9,871 bases of DNA from Alphaproteobacteria bacterium. Its GTDB lineage: Bacteria > Pseudomonadota > Alphaproteobacteria > RF32 > CAG-239. The notes beneath the pieces were generated by a model. The model worked only from the letters and a program-made list of their open reading frames with translations, ran no database searches and was not told the DNA's origin. Position numbers and translations under genes: made by a program. The stretch is from contig JAGCOI010000030.1 in assembly GCA_017645485.1 (NCBI GenBank), positions 1 to 9,871 of the forward strand, read 5' to 3'. This document shows positions 1 through 6,463 of the stretch, in pieces (within the stretch, counting starts at the first letter, position 1; each line of letters begins with the position of its first letter).

Positions 1-31
1 ATCGTTTAAAATAAAGTATTTGTTTAAAATT

Positions 32-59
32 AAAAAGCGTCAACTTTATGCTGACGCTT
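32..59 (-). terminator. Rho-independent terminator of the CNNM/CorC gene, overlapping its stop codon
   Basis: The arms AAGCGTCA (35-42) and TGACGCTT (52-59) pair perfectly over 8 bp around a 9-nt loop. On the minus strand the second arm runs into a TTTTTAATTTT tract, the classic intrinsic terminator form. The gene's TAA stop (46-48) lies in the loop, so the first arm is coding sequence for the last residues. Bases 1-31 are AT-rich and hold nothing else I can identify. Confidence 0.8.
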
Positions 60-1380
60 CTTCTTTTTCTTGTTTTTTCAGGGTAACTTTGACGCGTTTG
101 ACACGCATTCTGCCGGCGGCGATAACTTCATATATGCAATATTCATCTTCAACCTTATCACCGATTTTAGGGGCACGGCCTAAAAGCGTGAATACATAAC
201 CGCCGATTGTACTTTCTTCGCGCTCGCAATCAGGCAGGTTCATACATTCATAGGCATCTTCAACCAAAACTTTGCCGTCAAATTCGCAGATGCAATCATT
301 AAGTTTACGGATTTCGGCAACTTCGTTGATGTCGTGTTCATCCATAATATCGCCTACCAATTCTTCCAAGATATCTTCCATGGAAAGCATACCGGCCGTG
401 CCGCCGTATTCGTCCACAACAACGGCAACGTGGGTGTGCTTGCGCATCATTAAGTGCAACACTTCGGATATGGACTGGTTTTCCGGCACAAACAAAATTT
501 GACGTGCAATTTTATTTAAACGCCCTTTTTCCAAATGTTCTTCGGCGTGTTCCAACAAATCTCTGATATGAATCATGCCGACAATATTATCTTTATCTCT
601 GTCACAAAGAGGATAGCGCGTGTGTTTGGTGCGTTTAACCAAGTTCATCACGCTGTTGAAATCATCATGTAAATAAAGACACTGCATATCTTGCCTCGGA
701 ATCATCACTTCATGAGCAAAAATTTCGGAAAAGCTGATGGCATTTTGAATGATATCACGCTCGGTATCATCAATAACGCCACCTTTTTGCGAGGCATTAA
801 CAATCAATTTGATTTCTTCTTCGGAGTGTGCCATATCTTCTTCTTTAGCCGGTTCTACACCCATTAAGTGCAAAATTTTGAGCGTTAAAATATCTAAAAT
901 CCAAATAAACGGATAAAATGCGCGCTTAAACAGATAAAGCGGATAGGCAATATGCAAAACAAAACTTTCCGTTTTTTGAATGGCCAAAGACTTCGGGATA
1001 AGTTCGCCCAAAACAACGTGAAACAGCGTGATTAAACCGAAAGCAACACCGAAACTGACCGAATGCAGTAAAATCGGATTGTTTTCAAACAAACCGCCGA
1101 GCAAGTCTTCAAACAATTTTGCAACAGCCGGTTCACCGATCCAACCTAAACCGAGCGAGGCAAGCGTGATACCGAGTTGAATGGCGCTTAAATAACTGTC
1201 GAGATGTTCGGTTATTTTTAAGGCAATGTGTGCGCGCTTGTTGCCGAGCCCGACCAATTCTTCCAATTTTGTGCGGCGGATTTTGACAATAGCAAATTCC
1301 GAAACCACAAAAAACGCATTAAATAAAACTAAGATGATAACAAAAACGAATTTAAAAAAATAAATATAAAAAGGGTCCAT
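46..1380 (-). CDS. CNNM/CorC-family membrane transporter (DUF21 + CBS pair + CorC_HlyC domain)
   Basis: This 444-residue inner-membrane protein has the full hemolysin-C/CorC architecture. Residues about 5-175 form a DUF21 (CNNM) membrane domain with hydrophobic helices near 7-28, 64-85, 105-125 and 140-172, plus the family motifs SEFA (27-30) and GELIPKSLAI (125-134). Residues about 222-346 hold two CBS repeats, one ending in VGMIHIRDLL and one with VVVDEYGGTAG (320-330). Residues about 350-432 match the C-terminal CorC_HlyC domain. Relatives export Mg2+/Co2+ (CorB/CorC, CNNM), and the similarly long YtfL/PaeA branch exports polyamines; the sequence alone does not decide between these substrates. 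The old name 'hemolysin' should not be read as toxin activity. ATG is the first start in frame. The upstream purine run AAAGAAAGAG is a weak ribosome site placed very close to it. The gene is monocistronic, with its own promoter, palindrome and terminator. Confidence 0.93.
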   Translation of the reverse strand: MDPFYIYFFKFVFVIILVLFNAFFVVSEFAIVKIRRTKLEELVGLGNKRAHIALKITEHLDSYLSAIQLGITLASLGLGWIGEPAVAKLFEDLLGGLFENNPILLHSVSFGVAFGLITLFHVVLGELIPKSLAIQKTESFVLHIAYPLYLFKRAFYPFIWILDILTLKILHLMGVEPAKEEDMAHSEEEIKLIVNASQKGGVIDDTERDIIQNAISFSEIFAHEVMIPRQDMQCLYLHDDFNSVMNLVKRTKHTRYPLCDRDKDNIVGMIHIRDLLEHAEEHLEKGRLNKIARQILFVPENQSISEVLHLMMRKHTHVAVVVDEYGGTAGMLSMEDILEELVGDIMDEHDINEVAEIRKLNDCICEFDGKVLVEDAYECMNLPDCEREESTIGGYVFTLLGRAPKIGDKVEDEYCIYEVIAAGRMRVKRVKVTLKKQEKEEASA

Positions 1381-1414
1381 CTCTTTCTTTTATTACCTGA
1401 TGAAATTAAACATT

Positions 1415-1444
1415 AAGTGCATCATACGACTTTATGATGTACTT
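1415..1444. promoter_or_regulatory. Operator-like imperfect palindrome over the CNNM/CorC promoter
   Basis: The left arm AAGTGCATCATA (1415-1426) and the right arm TATGATGTACTT (1433-1444) are inverted repeats matching at 11 of 12 positions, separated by 6 nt. The palindrome covers the -10 box and the promoter spacer and touches the edge of the -35 box. A dimeric regulator bound there would be expected to block RNA polymerase. The pattern does not fit a regulator consensus I can name with confidence, so the factor is unknown. The symmetry is seen; the operator role is inferred. Confidence 0.5.
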
Positions 1445-1449
1445 GTCAA
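1421..1449 (-). promoter_or_regulatory. Strong sigma70-type promoter of the CNNM/CorC gene
   Basis: Read on the minus strand, a perfect -35 box TTGACA (1444-1449) is followed by a 17-nt spacer and the -10 box TATGAT (1421-1426, five of six consensus bases). Transcription would start near 1413-1415, giving a leader of about 35 nt before the ATG at 1380. This is the best consensus match I see in the window. It sits just downstream of the lpxA terminator, as expected for a separate transcription unit. Confidence 0.78.
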
Positions 1450-1464
1450 CAATGATTATAAAAC

Positions 1465-1500
1465 AAAAAGCGCCTTGTTTTTGATTTTAAGGCGCTTTTT
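1465..1500 (-). terminator. Rho-independent terminator of lpxA
   Basis: AAAAAGCGCCTT (1465-1476) pairs perfectly with AAGGCGCTTTTT (1489-1500), a 12-bp stem around a 12-nt loop. The A and T tracts flank the GC core on both sides, so the hairpin could work in either direction. No gene reads into it from the left, so its evident job is to end lpxA, whose stop lies about 20 nt before it. Confidence 0.88.
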
Positions 1501-1521
1501 TGAATTTGTGTTATTGAAATG

Positions 1522-2352
1522 TTAAATTTCAGCCGTCATAATATTGCGACGGCCTTCCAAGGCTTCGTCAATAAAAGCGACCTGTTCCATAATCATTTCA
1601 TTGTCTTTGAATTTTTCATGCGCCAGTTTTAAGCGTTCTTCAAAAGTGCCTTCTTTACCTTTGAAAAGATACATATAAGCACGTGTGATGGCTTTAACGC
1701 TTGCCTCATCAAAACCGCTGCGCTTTAAGCCGATAACATTCAAGCCTCTGAGTTTTGCGCGGTCGCCCGTAACAATACCGAACGGGATAACATCACGCGT
1801 AACACCGGATAGGCCGCCGATCATGGCTTTGCGACCGATGCGACAGAATTGGTGTACGGCACAGTTGCCTCCTAAAATTGCCCCGTCGCCGACGCGCACG
1901 TGCCCGCCGATAACGGCATTGTTTGTCATAATCACATTATTGCCGACAACGCAATCGTGCGCCACGTGAGAGCCGGCCATAAACATGCCATCGTCACCGA
2001 CAATCGTAATGAGTTTTTGAGGTTCTTCGCCTTTAATCGGGTTTTGCCCTTTGGGCGTGCCTGCGTGCATGGTTACATTTTCTCTGATAACGTTTCTTTT
2101 GCCGATGACCAATTTAGCATCTTCTTGAAACTCGTTGCCGTGGTCATGCGGGCCCGTACCGAGACAAGCACCCGGAAATACAACCGTATCTTCACCGATG
2201 GTTGTATCGCCGTATATGGTCACATGTGATATTAATTTAACATTTTCGCCTATTTTGGCTTTTGAGCTGATAAAACAAAACGGGCCGATTTCAGCCGTGG
2301 ATGCAATTTGAGCGCCATCTTCAATAACGGCGGAAGGATGAATTTTTGCCAT
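1522..2352 (-). CDS. lpxA: UDP-N-acetylglucosamine O-acyltransferase, first step of lipid A synthesis
   Basis: LpxA transfers a 3-hydroxyacyl chain from acyl carrier protein to the 3-OH of UDP-GlcNAc in the cytoplasm. The 276-residue product shows the left-handed beta-helix hexapeptide pattern from residue 3 to about 190 (for example VIEDGAQIASTAEIGPF), then a helical C-terminal domain with GLNVIGLKRSGF and AYMYLF. The catalytic base is His132 in HVAHDC, matching E. coli His125. His129, His151 and His167 correspond to E. coli His122, His144 and His160. Gly180 in MIGGLSG aligns with E. coli Gly173 of the acyl-chain ruler, which suggests a long chain such as C14 (inference). ATG has AAGGA 7 nt upstream. 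It is somewhat longer than the 262-residue E. coli enzyme. The usual partners lpxD, fabZ and lpxB are not adjacent; the gene stands alone between two terminators. Confidence 0.96.
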   Translation of the reverse strand: MAKIHPSAVIEDGAQIASTAEIGPFCFISSKAKIGENVKLISHVTIYGDTTIGEDTVVFPGACLGTGPHDHGNEFQEDAKLVIGKRNVIRENVTMHAGTPKGQNPIKGEEPQKLITIVGDDGMFMAGSHVAHDCVVGNNVIMTNNAVIGGHVRVGDGAILGGNCAVHQFCRIGRKAMIGGLSGVTRDVIPFGIVTGDRAKLRGLNVIGLKRSGFDEASVKAITRAYMYLFKGKEGTFEERLKLAHEKFKDNEMIMEQVAFIDEALEGRRNIMTAEI

Positions 2353-2387
2353 TTTATAGTCCTTATATATAGTTCATACTGTGCACA

Positions 2388-2416
2388 ACAATATGCAAAT
2401 TTTAGGCTTTTGTAAA
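2388..2416 (-). promoter_or_regulatory. Putative lpxA promoter
   Basis: On the minus strand, TTTACA (2411-2416, five of six -35 bases) is followed by a 17-nt spacer and TATTGT (2388-2393, four of six -10 bases). This predicts a leader of about 30 nt carrying the AAGGA ribosome site (2360-2364). lpxA needs its own promoter because a strong terminator lies between it and ftsZ. A TATATA run nearer the start codon is a weaker alternative, because it would leave almost no leader. Confidence 0.45.
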
Positions 2417-2429
2417 AACAAAAAACATA

Positions 2430-2460
2430 ACGAATTGTTACATGTGGAAAAACAATTCGT
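2430..2460. repeat. Perfect 10-bp inverted repeat between the ftsZ terminator and the lpxA promoter
   Basis: ACGAATTGTT (2430-2439) and AACAATTCGT (2451-2460) are exact inverted copies separated by 11 nt. The element lies about 15 bp upstream of the putative lpxA -35 box and about 17 bp beyond the ftsZ terminator stem. It could be a regulator site for lpxA or a secondary hairpin at the end of the ftsZ transcript. No T tract follows on the minus strand, so it is not a typical terminator. The rest of the 2353-2523 gap holds only the promoter and the terminator. Confidence 0.5.
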
Positions 2461-2476
2461 AAAGGCTTAAAACAAA

Positions 2477-2504
2477 ATATGCCGATATTTGAATATCGGC
2501 ATAT
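2477..2504 (-). terminator. Rho-independent terminator of the dcw operon after ftsZ
   Basis: ATATGCCGATAT (2477-2488) pairs perfectly with ATATCGGCATAT (2493-2504), leaving a loop of only 4 nt. On the minus strand the stem runs into ATTTTGTTTT, a U-rich tail. The hairpin begins about 20 nt after the ftsZ stop. The tract is missing on the plus-strand side, so it works in one direction only and marks the end of the division operon. Confidence 0.85.
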
Positions 2505-2523
2505 AAAATTTAGGTAAAAGATA

Positions 2524-4263
2524 TTATTTTCGTCTTAAAAACGAAGGAATATCAAGGTTGTCGACATCAACATCGGATGAAAAGTCGATGATGTCCGAAT
2601 TGGAAGACAAACCGGAAACGGAAGGCTCGACATAATGGTCATCGTTGCCCGGAATGTCCTTGCGATTTTTTCTGGCTCTTGAAATGCCGAGAATTTTATC
2701 AATCAATTTTGTTTTTTGAGGTGCTTGGACAACAGGTTCTTCTTTGACGGCTTCAAAATGTTCGGAAAAATGAGGTTCGTTATTGTCCGGAAATAAAATC
2801 GGTTCGGATTCAAAGCTATCAATGGTTGTGTTTGAAGAAAAGATATCTTTATCATCAGGTAAGAAATCGGCAATTGATTTTTCAGATGTCGGATTATCGT
2901 TGCGCGGTGCCGTTTTATTGATGATTGCATTGAAAAGCGCCGTGGCTTGCGGTGCATCCGAAATGGCGGAAGACGGTTCTAAATTGTCTAAATCATCGAC
3001 ATTATCAAATTCGGCTTGATTGTTAAAATCAAAATCAGTTGTTTGCGGTGACGATTCTTCTTGTTTAACAATTTCGGATTGTTCGCTTTCTTCAAAAGAA
3101 TCGTTTTCGGATGAAAGATTTTCAACGGGTGATGTTTCATCGGATTGAGCAGATTCGCCGGTATTCATTTCTTGATATGATTCTTGCGGATTTTCATAAG
3201 AAGAACTTGTTGTTTGAATATTCGGCTCTGACGTGTAACTTTCTTCGATATATGACTTTGTACGAAGTGTTGTTTCATGAAAAGATGAAGAGTTACCGTC
3301 AATACCTGTGACAACGATTGAAACACGGATTTTTCCCGTGATGGAGCTGTCCAAACTGGAACCGAAAATAATGTTTGCATCTTCATCAACTTCGGCTTTG
3401 ATAATGTTGGCGGCTTCATCAATTTCCATTAAGGTCATGTCATCGCCACCGGTAACATTAATCAATACACCTTTTGCACCTTTCATGGAGCATTCATCCA
3501 AAAGCGGATTTGATAAGGCTTGTTCGGCTGCAATACGTGCACGGCCTTCGCCTTCTGCTTCACCGGTGCCCATAATGGCTTTGCCTTTGTCTTCCATAAT
3601 GCTTTTGATATCGGCAAAATCAAGGTTAATGAGGCCGGGGTTTAAGATTAAATCGGTAATGGAACAAACGCCGGAATACAACACATTGTCAACCATGACA
3701 AAAGCCTCGGGCAAGGTGGTGTTTTTATCGGCAATACGGAATAAATTTTGGTTCGGGATAACGATTAAGCTGTCAACGGCTTCCGTAAATTTGGTCAGAG
3801 CCTGATTGGCAATTTCCATGCGCTTCTTACCTTCGAATTCAAAAGGTTTCGTGACAACGCCGATAGTTAAAATGCCCTTATCTTTGGCAATTTTTGCAAC
3901 AACAGGTGCTGCGCCGGAACCCGTACCGCCGCCCATACCGGCCGTAATAAACACCATGTTAAATCCGTCTAAAGCTTGTTCCAGTTGCTCTTTGGCTTCT
4001 TCTGCGGCAGACTGCCCGATTTCGGGACGTGCGCCTGCACCCAAACCCTGTGTGATTCTTAAACCGAGCTGAATTTTTTTACTTGCCGAAGAACGTTCCA
4101 AAGACTGAGAATCGGTGTTTGCAACAATGAAATCCACTTCGCTTAATTTTTTTGCAATCATATTATTGACGGCATTTGAGCCGCCGCCACCGACGCCGAT
4201 AACGGCAATACGCGGTTTTAATTGAGTAACAGATGTTTCGGGAACGGTTAAATTGATAGACAT
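2524..4263 (-). CDS. ftsZ: Cell division GTPase FtsZ with an unusually long C-terminal linker
   Basis: FtsZ is the tubulin-like GTPase that forms the Z ring at mid-cell. The globular part spans residues about 17-322. It holds the nucleotide-binding [13 protein letters not shown] (23-35), ANTD (48-51), the tubulin signature GGGTGSG (111-117) and the T7 catalytic loop NLDFADIK (213-220), so the polymerisation GTPase looks intact. Residues about 325-568 form a low-complexity linker rich in Ser, Glu, Asp and Asn. It is interrupted by a short basic, helix-like patch (517-535, with KLIDKILG and RARKNRK). The last residues, [10 protein letters not shown], are the conserved peptide that binds FtsA and other partners. 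At 579 residues it is far longer than the roughly 380 of E. coli but within what long-linker alphaproteobacterial FtsZ proteins show. It is the last gene of the dcw operon. Confidence 0.97.
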   Translation of the reverse strand: MSINLTVPETSVTQLKPRIAVIGVGGGGSNAVNNMIAKKLSEVDFIVANTDSQSLERSSASKKIQLGLRITQGLGAGARPEIGQSAAEEAKEQLEQALDGFNMVFITAGMGGGTGSGAAPVVAKIAKDKGILTIGVVTKPFEFEGKKRMEIANQALTKFTEAVDSLIVIPNQNLFRIADKNTTLPEAFVMVDNVLYSGVCSITDLILNPGLINLDFADIKSIMEDKGKAIMGTGEAEGEGRARIAAEQALSNPLLDECSMKGAKGVLINVTGGDDMTLMEIDEAANIIKAEVDEDANIIFGSSLDSSITGKIRVSIVVTGIDGNSSSFHETTLRTKSYIEESYTSEPNIQTTSSSYENPQESYQEMNTGESAQSDETSPVENLSSENDSFEESEQSEIVKQEESSPQTTDFDFNNQAEFDNVDDLDNLEPSSAISDAPQATALFNAIINKTAPRNDNPTSEKSIADFLPDDKDIFSSNTTIDSFESEPILFPDNNEPHFSEHFEAVKEEPVVQAPQKTKLIDKILGISRARKNRKDIPGNDDHYVEPSVSGLSSNSDIIDFSSDVDVDNLDIPSFLRRK

Positions 4264-4275
4264 GTGATTAAAAAA

Positions 4276-4280
4276 CTCCT
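4276..4280 (-). promoter_or_regulatory. ftsZ ribosome binding site with long spacing
   Basis: AGGAG on the minus strand is the strongest Shine-Dalgarno core in the gap before ftsZ. It lies 12 nt from the ATG, longer than the 6-9 nt seen for its neighbours. No nearer start codon in frame explains the distance, and the protein begins sensibly with MSINLTVPE, so the ATG at 4263 is retained. Confidence 0.6.
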
Positions 4281-4293
4281 ACAAATAACATTT

Positions 4294-4312
4294 TTTCAGA
4301 TTTTATCTGAAA
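4294..4312 (-). repeat. Perfect hairpin in the ftsA-ftsZ spacer
   Basis: TTTCAGAT (4294-4301) and ATCTGAAA (4305-4312) form an exact 8-bp inverted repeat with a 3-nt loop. In the transcript the hairpin lies just upstream of the ftsZ ribosome site. It is followed by an A-rich rather than U-rich stretch, so it is not an intrinsic terminator. It may stabilise or set a processing point for ftsZ mRNA, or bind a regulator; the sequence does not say which. The spacer is 88 nt, the largest inside this operon. Confidence 0.5.
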
Positions 4313-4351
4313 TAAATTAAGGTTTGGTTACCAAGAAAAAATTTTTTCAAA

Positions 4352-5611
4352 TTAAAAATTATGCTTAAACCAACCGAAAATCTTTTTTAAGCCGTTCATA
4401 TCCGGCATATTGACGGAAGACGAAGCATTATTTTCGAAAGGACATTCTTTGGCAGTTAAGGCAAACAAAAGCATACCCAAAACCGTGGCATATTTAGGAT
4501 CATACAAATAAGGCGGAATGTTCGCAATATTGCGGGGCAAACCCAAACGAACCTGTTTGTTTAATATTTCAGAGGCTACTTCTCTGATGCAGGAAAGCAA
4601 ACTGCAACCACCCGTTAACACAACGCGATGATTGGGCATATCTTTTAAGCCTGCTTCACACAGTTTTTGATTAATTAATTCGAATATTTCTTCAACACGC
4701 GGCTGAATGATGTTTATTAAAGCCGCTTTGGGGATTTGCCTGATGGAATTATCATCTTCTTCACCGACGGGATAGACATCAATCGTTTCATATTCGTCTT
4801 GCCCGATAGGAACGGCACAACCGTGTCTGATTTTTAAATCTTCGGCATGTGCAAAAGAAGTTGTTAACCCCCATGCAATATCGTTCGTGATATTGTTGCC
4901 ACCGACAGGAATGGTTGAAAAATAAACAGGAAAGCCGTTTTTAAAAGTTGTGATGCTCGTTGTGCCGCCGCCGATGTCAATAACGGTAGCACCGATTTCT
5001 TTTTCATCATCAACCAAACAGGCAAGCGCGGAAGCATAACCCGAAAAAACACTGCCGCTGACATCTAAATGAGCATTTTCGACAATGCTTTTTAAGTTTT
5101 GATGCAACAAAGAAGGGTAATAACCGAAAAGCATATCGAGTCCCAATGTTTCGGCAAGCAGTTTATGCGGATCACTGACAATATTGGTTTTGTTGAGTGT
5201 ATAATTCATAGGTATGCAATGCACGATATCCGTATCGGGTAATTTCATTTTTGATTGGCTTTGCGTAATCAGCTTTTGAATATCAATATCCGAAATGGGT
5301 TTGTTTTTATGCAGTTGAATGGATGTTTGTTTAATAACGCTTTTTGTTTTATCGCCGGATATGTTGATGAACAATTCATCAATCTGATGATTTGCCTTTT
5401 GTTCGGCATCTTCTACAGCATTACAAACAGACAGTGTGGCATGGTTAATGTCGGTCACAACACCGTTTTTAATGCCGTTTGATGCGTTGTAGCCGTAGCC
5501 CGCTATTTGAATGCGTTGATCACGTGAAATGTGCGCAATTAAACAACACACTTTAGAAGATCCGACATCTAAAGCGGCTAAAACGGGGTATTTCGAAAAG
5601 CCGTGATTCAA
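4352..5611 (-). CDS. ftsA: Cell division protein FtsA, actin-like membrane tether of the Z ring (TTG start)
   Basis: FtsA is an actin-fold ATPase that binds the FtsZ C-terminal peptide and anchors the ring to the inner membrane. The 419-residue product has the phosphate-1 motif ALDVGSSK (13-20), the FtsA-specific 1C domain after about residue 84, the phosphate-2 motif VIDIGGGTTSI (210-220) and the adenosine motif VVLTGGCSLL (330-339). Its end, GLKKIFGWFKHNF (407-419), is an amphipathic membrane-targeting helix. The length is typical of the family. The start codon is TTG. The frame is closed upstream by the ftsQ stop only 12 nt away, there is no in-frame ATG before residue 122, and the conserved ATPase motif lies near residue 15. 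AAGGA 6 nt upstream supports this choice. The gene lies between ftsQ and ftsZ in the usual dcw order. Confidence 0.96.
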   Translation of the reverse strand: MNHGFSKYPVLAALDVGSSKVCCLIAHISRDQRIQIAGYGYNASNGIKNGVVTDINHATLSVCNAVEDAEQKANHQIDELFINISGDKTKSVIKQTSIQLHKNKPISDIDIQKLITQSQSKMKLPDTDIVHCIPMNYTLNKTNIVSDPHKLLAETLGLDMLFGYYPSLLHQNLKSIVENAHLDVSGSVFSGYASALACLVDDEKEIGATVIDIGGGTTSITTFKNGFPVYFSTIPVGGNNITNDIAWGLTTSFAHAEDLKIRHGCAVPIGQDEYETIDVYPVGEEDDNSIRQIPKAALINIIQPRVEEIFELINQKLCEAGLKDMPNHRVVLTGGCSLLSCIREVASEILNKQVRLGLPRNIANIPPYLYDPKYATVLGMLLFALTAKECPFENNASSSVNMPDMNGLKKIFGWFKHNF

Positions 5612-5617
5612 ATTTAA

Positions 5618-5622
5618 TCCTT
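5618..5622 (-). promoter_or_regulatory. Ribosome binding site that decides the ftsA TTG start
   Basis: AAGGA on the minus strand lies just after the ftsQ stop and 6 nt before the TTG codon at 5611. The good core and ideal spacing, with no ATG or GTG available in frame, make TTG the only credible ftsA start. A short gap and a weak start codon are compatible with translational coupling to ftsQ. Confidence 0.7.
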
Positions 5623-5623
5623 T

Positions 5624-6463
5624 TTACTTTTCATCGGCAATGTTAACGACAACTTTATCAGGATATCTTAAATCAATGAAAGTTAATTTACGTTTAAAAA
5701 TCCCGTATTTATGGTGAATTTTAATTAATTTTTTCCATGCTTTGGCAAAATTTTCTTCAGGCATTTTAACGGTAATGCCCTCATTAAGGTCGTCAAAAAT
5801 TAAATCCCATCGGCGCTGTGCATGGAGTACGGCGGCTTTAATGCGTCCGAACAGTTCCGGTGATGTTGATGTTATTTTTAAAAGCTCGAGCAGTTTTTGG
5901 GGAGCGCCGTCACCGACAATAACCAAAAGGGGAGTGCTTGGTGTGTAATTAACTTCAATAACGTTTCCAAACCTATCAACGGGATAAAATTTGCCGTTTG
6001 TTTGATATAAGGCAATAATAGCTTTTTCTTTGATTGAAATTTGCAATACATTCGGAAAATAAACACGTTTGAGTTCGGCTTTTTCAACCCAAGGTAAATC
6101 TTCGATTTTGCTTTTGAGTGTTTTTAAATTGATTTGTAATATACTGTCACTGCGTTTTAAATTGATTTGTTGGTTGAGTGATTCTATGGTGGTTTTGTCG
6201 CGTCCTTCAATTAAAATATCGTTGATGCCGAAACCGTGTGTGCTGGAATATTCAAACAATTGTTCTTTCATTTCCGTAACCTGTTTTTGAATTAAATTTT
6301 CATGGAAGGTGATAACGGAACCGATAACACAAATCATGAGCACGATTAAAAATAAATTGGCCGCAAAACGCATGACAACCTTATTTTCAAGCGTATAACG
6401 ATTACTCGATTTTAGGGGTGTTTGATGCTTTGAAGCGTTTTTGTGTCGGAATTTGAAATTCAT
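5624..6463 (-). CDS. ftsQ: Cell division protein FtsQ (POTRA-domain divisome scaffold)
   Basis: FtsQ is a bitopic inner-membrane protein that links early and late divisome proteins through the FtsQLB complex. The 279-residue product has a basic cytoplasmic tail (residues 1-32), one transmembrane segment (about 33-53) and a periplasmic part. A POTRA domain spans about 79-148, with the typical LPWVEKAELKRVYFPN turn (123-138) and the strand VLQISIKEKAIIALY. A beta domain follows to about 275, ending in IDLRYPDKVVVNI, a common FtsQ C-terminal strand. The ATG overlaps the murB stop as ATGA, so translation is probably coupled. No clear Shine-Dalgarno sequence precedes it (only AGAAAG), which fits coupling. 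ddl, often located immediately before ftsQ, is not here. Confidence 0.94.
   Translation of the reverse strand: MNFKFRHKNASKHQTPLKSSNRYTLENKVVMRFAANLFLIVLMICVIGSVITFHENLIQKQVTEMKEQLFEYSSTHGFGINDILIEGRDKTTIESLNQQINLKRSDSILQINLKTLKSKIEDLPWVEKAELKRVYFPNVLQISIKEKAIIALYQTNGKFYPVDRFGNVIEVNYTPSTPLLVIVGDGAPQKLLELLKITSTSPELFGRIKAAVLHAQRRWDLIFDDLNEGITVKMPEENFAKAWKKLIKIHHKYGIFKRKLTFIDLRYPDKVVVNIADEK

Noticed and set aside
46..1380. Reading the CNNM/CorC protein as a haemolysin or virulence factor
   Set aside because: The hemolysin name in this family is historical. The domains are those of an ion or polyamine transporter.
1900..2229. Plus-strand open frame of 109 codons
   Set aside because: It is antisense to the lpxA hexapeptide repeats, whose repeated codon pattern tends to keep the opposite frames open. 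It shows no recognisable protein features.
2703..2957. Minus-strand alternative frame inside the ftsZ linker
   Set aside because: The low-complexity linker leaves other frames open. The ftsZ frame continues without a break to the conserved C-terminal peptide.
3308..3805. Plus-strand open frame of 165 codons
   Set aside because: It lies wholly antisense to the conserved GTPase core of ftsZ, has no good ribosome site and reads as composition noise. It is a shadow of the real gene.
4321..4340. Small palindrome TTGGTTACCAA before ftsZ, considered as an ftsZ promoter or operator
   Set aside because: The arms are only 5 bp, and I could not place a convincing -10 box at proper spacing from the TTGG element.
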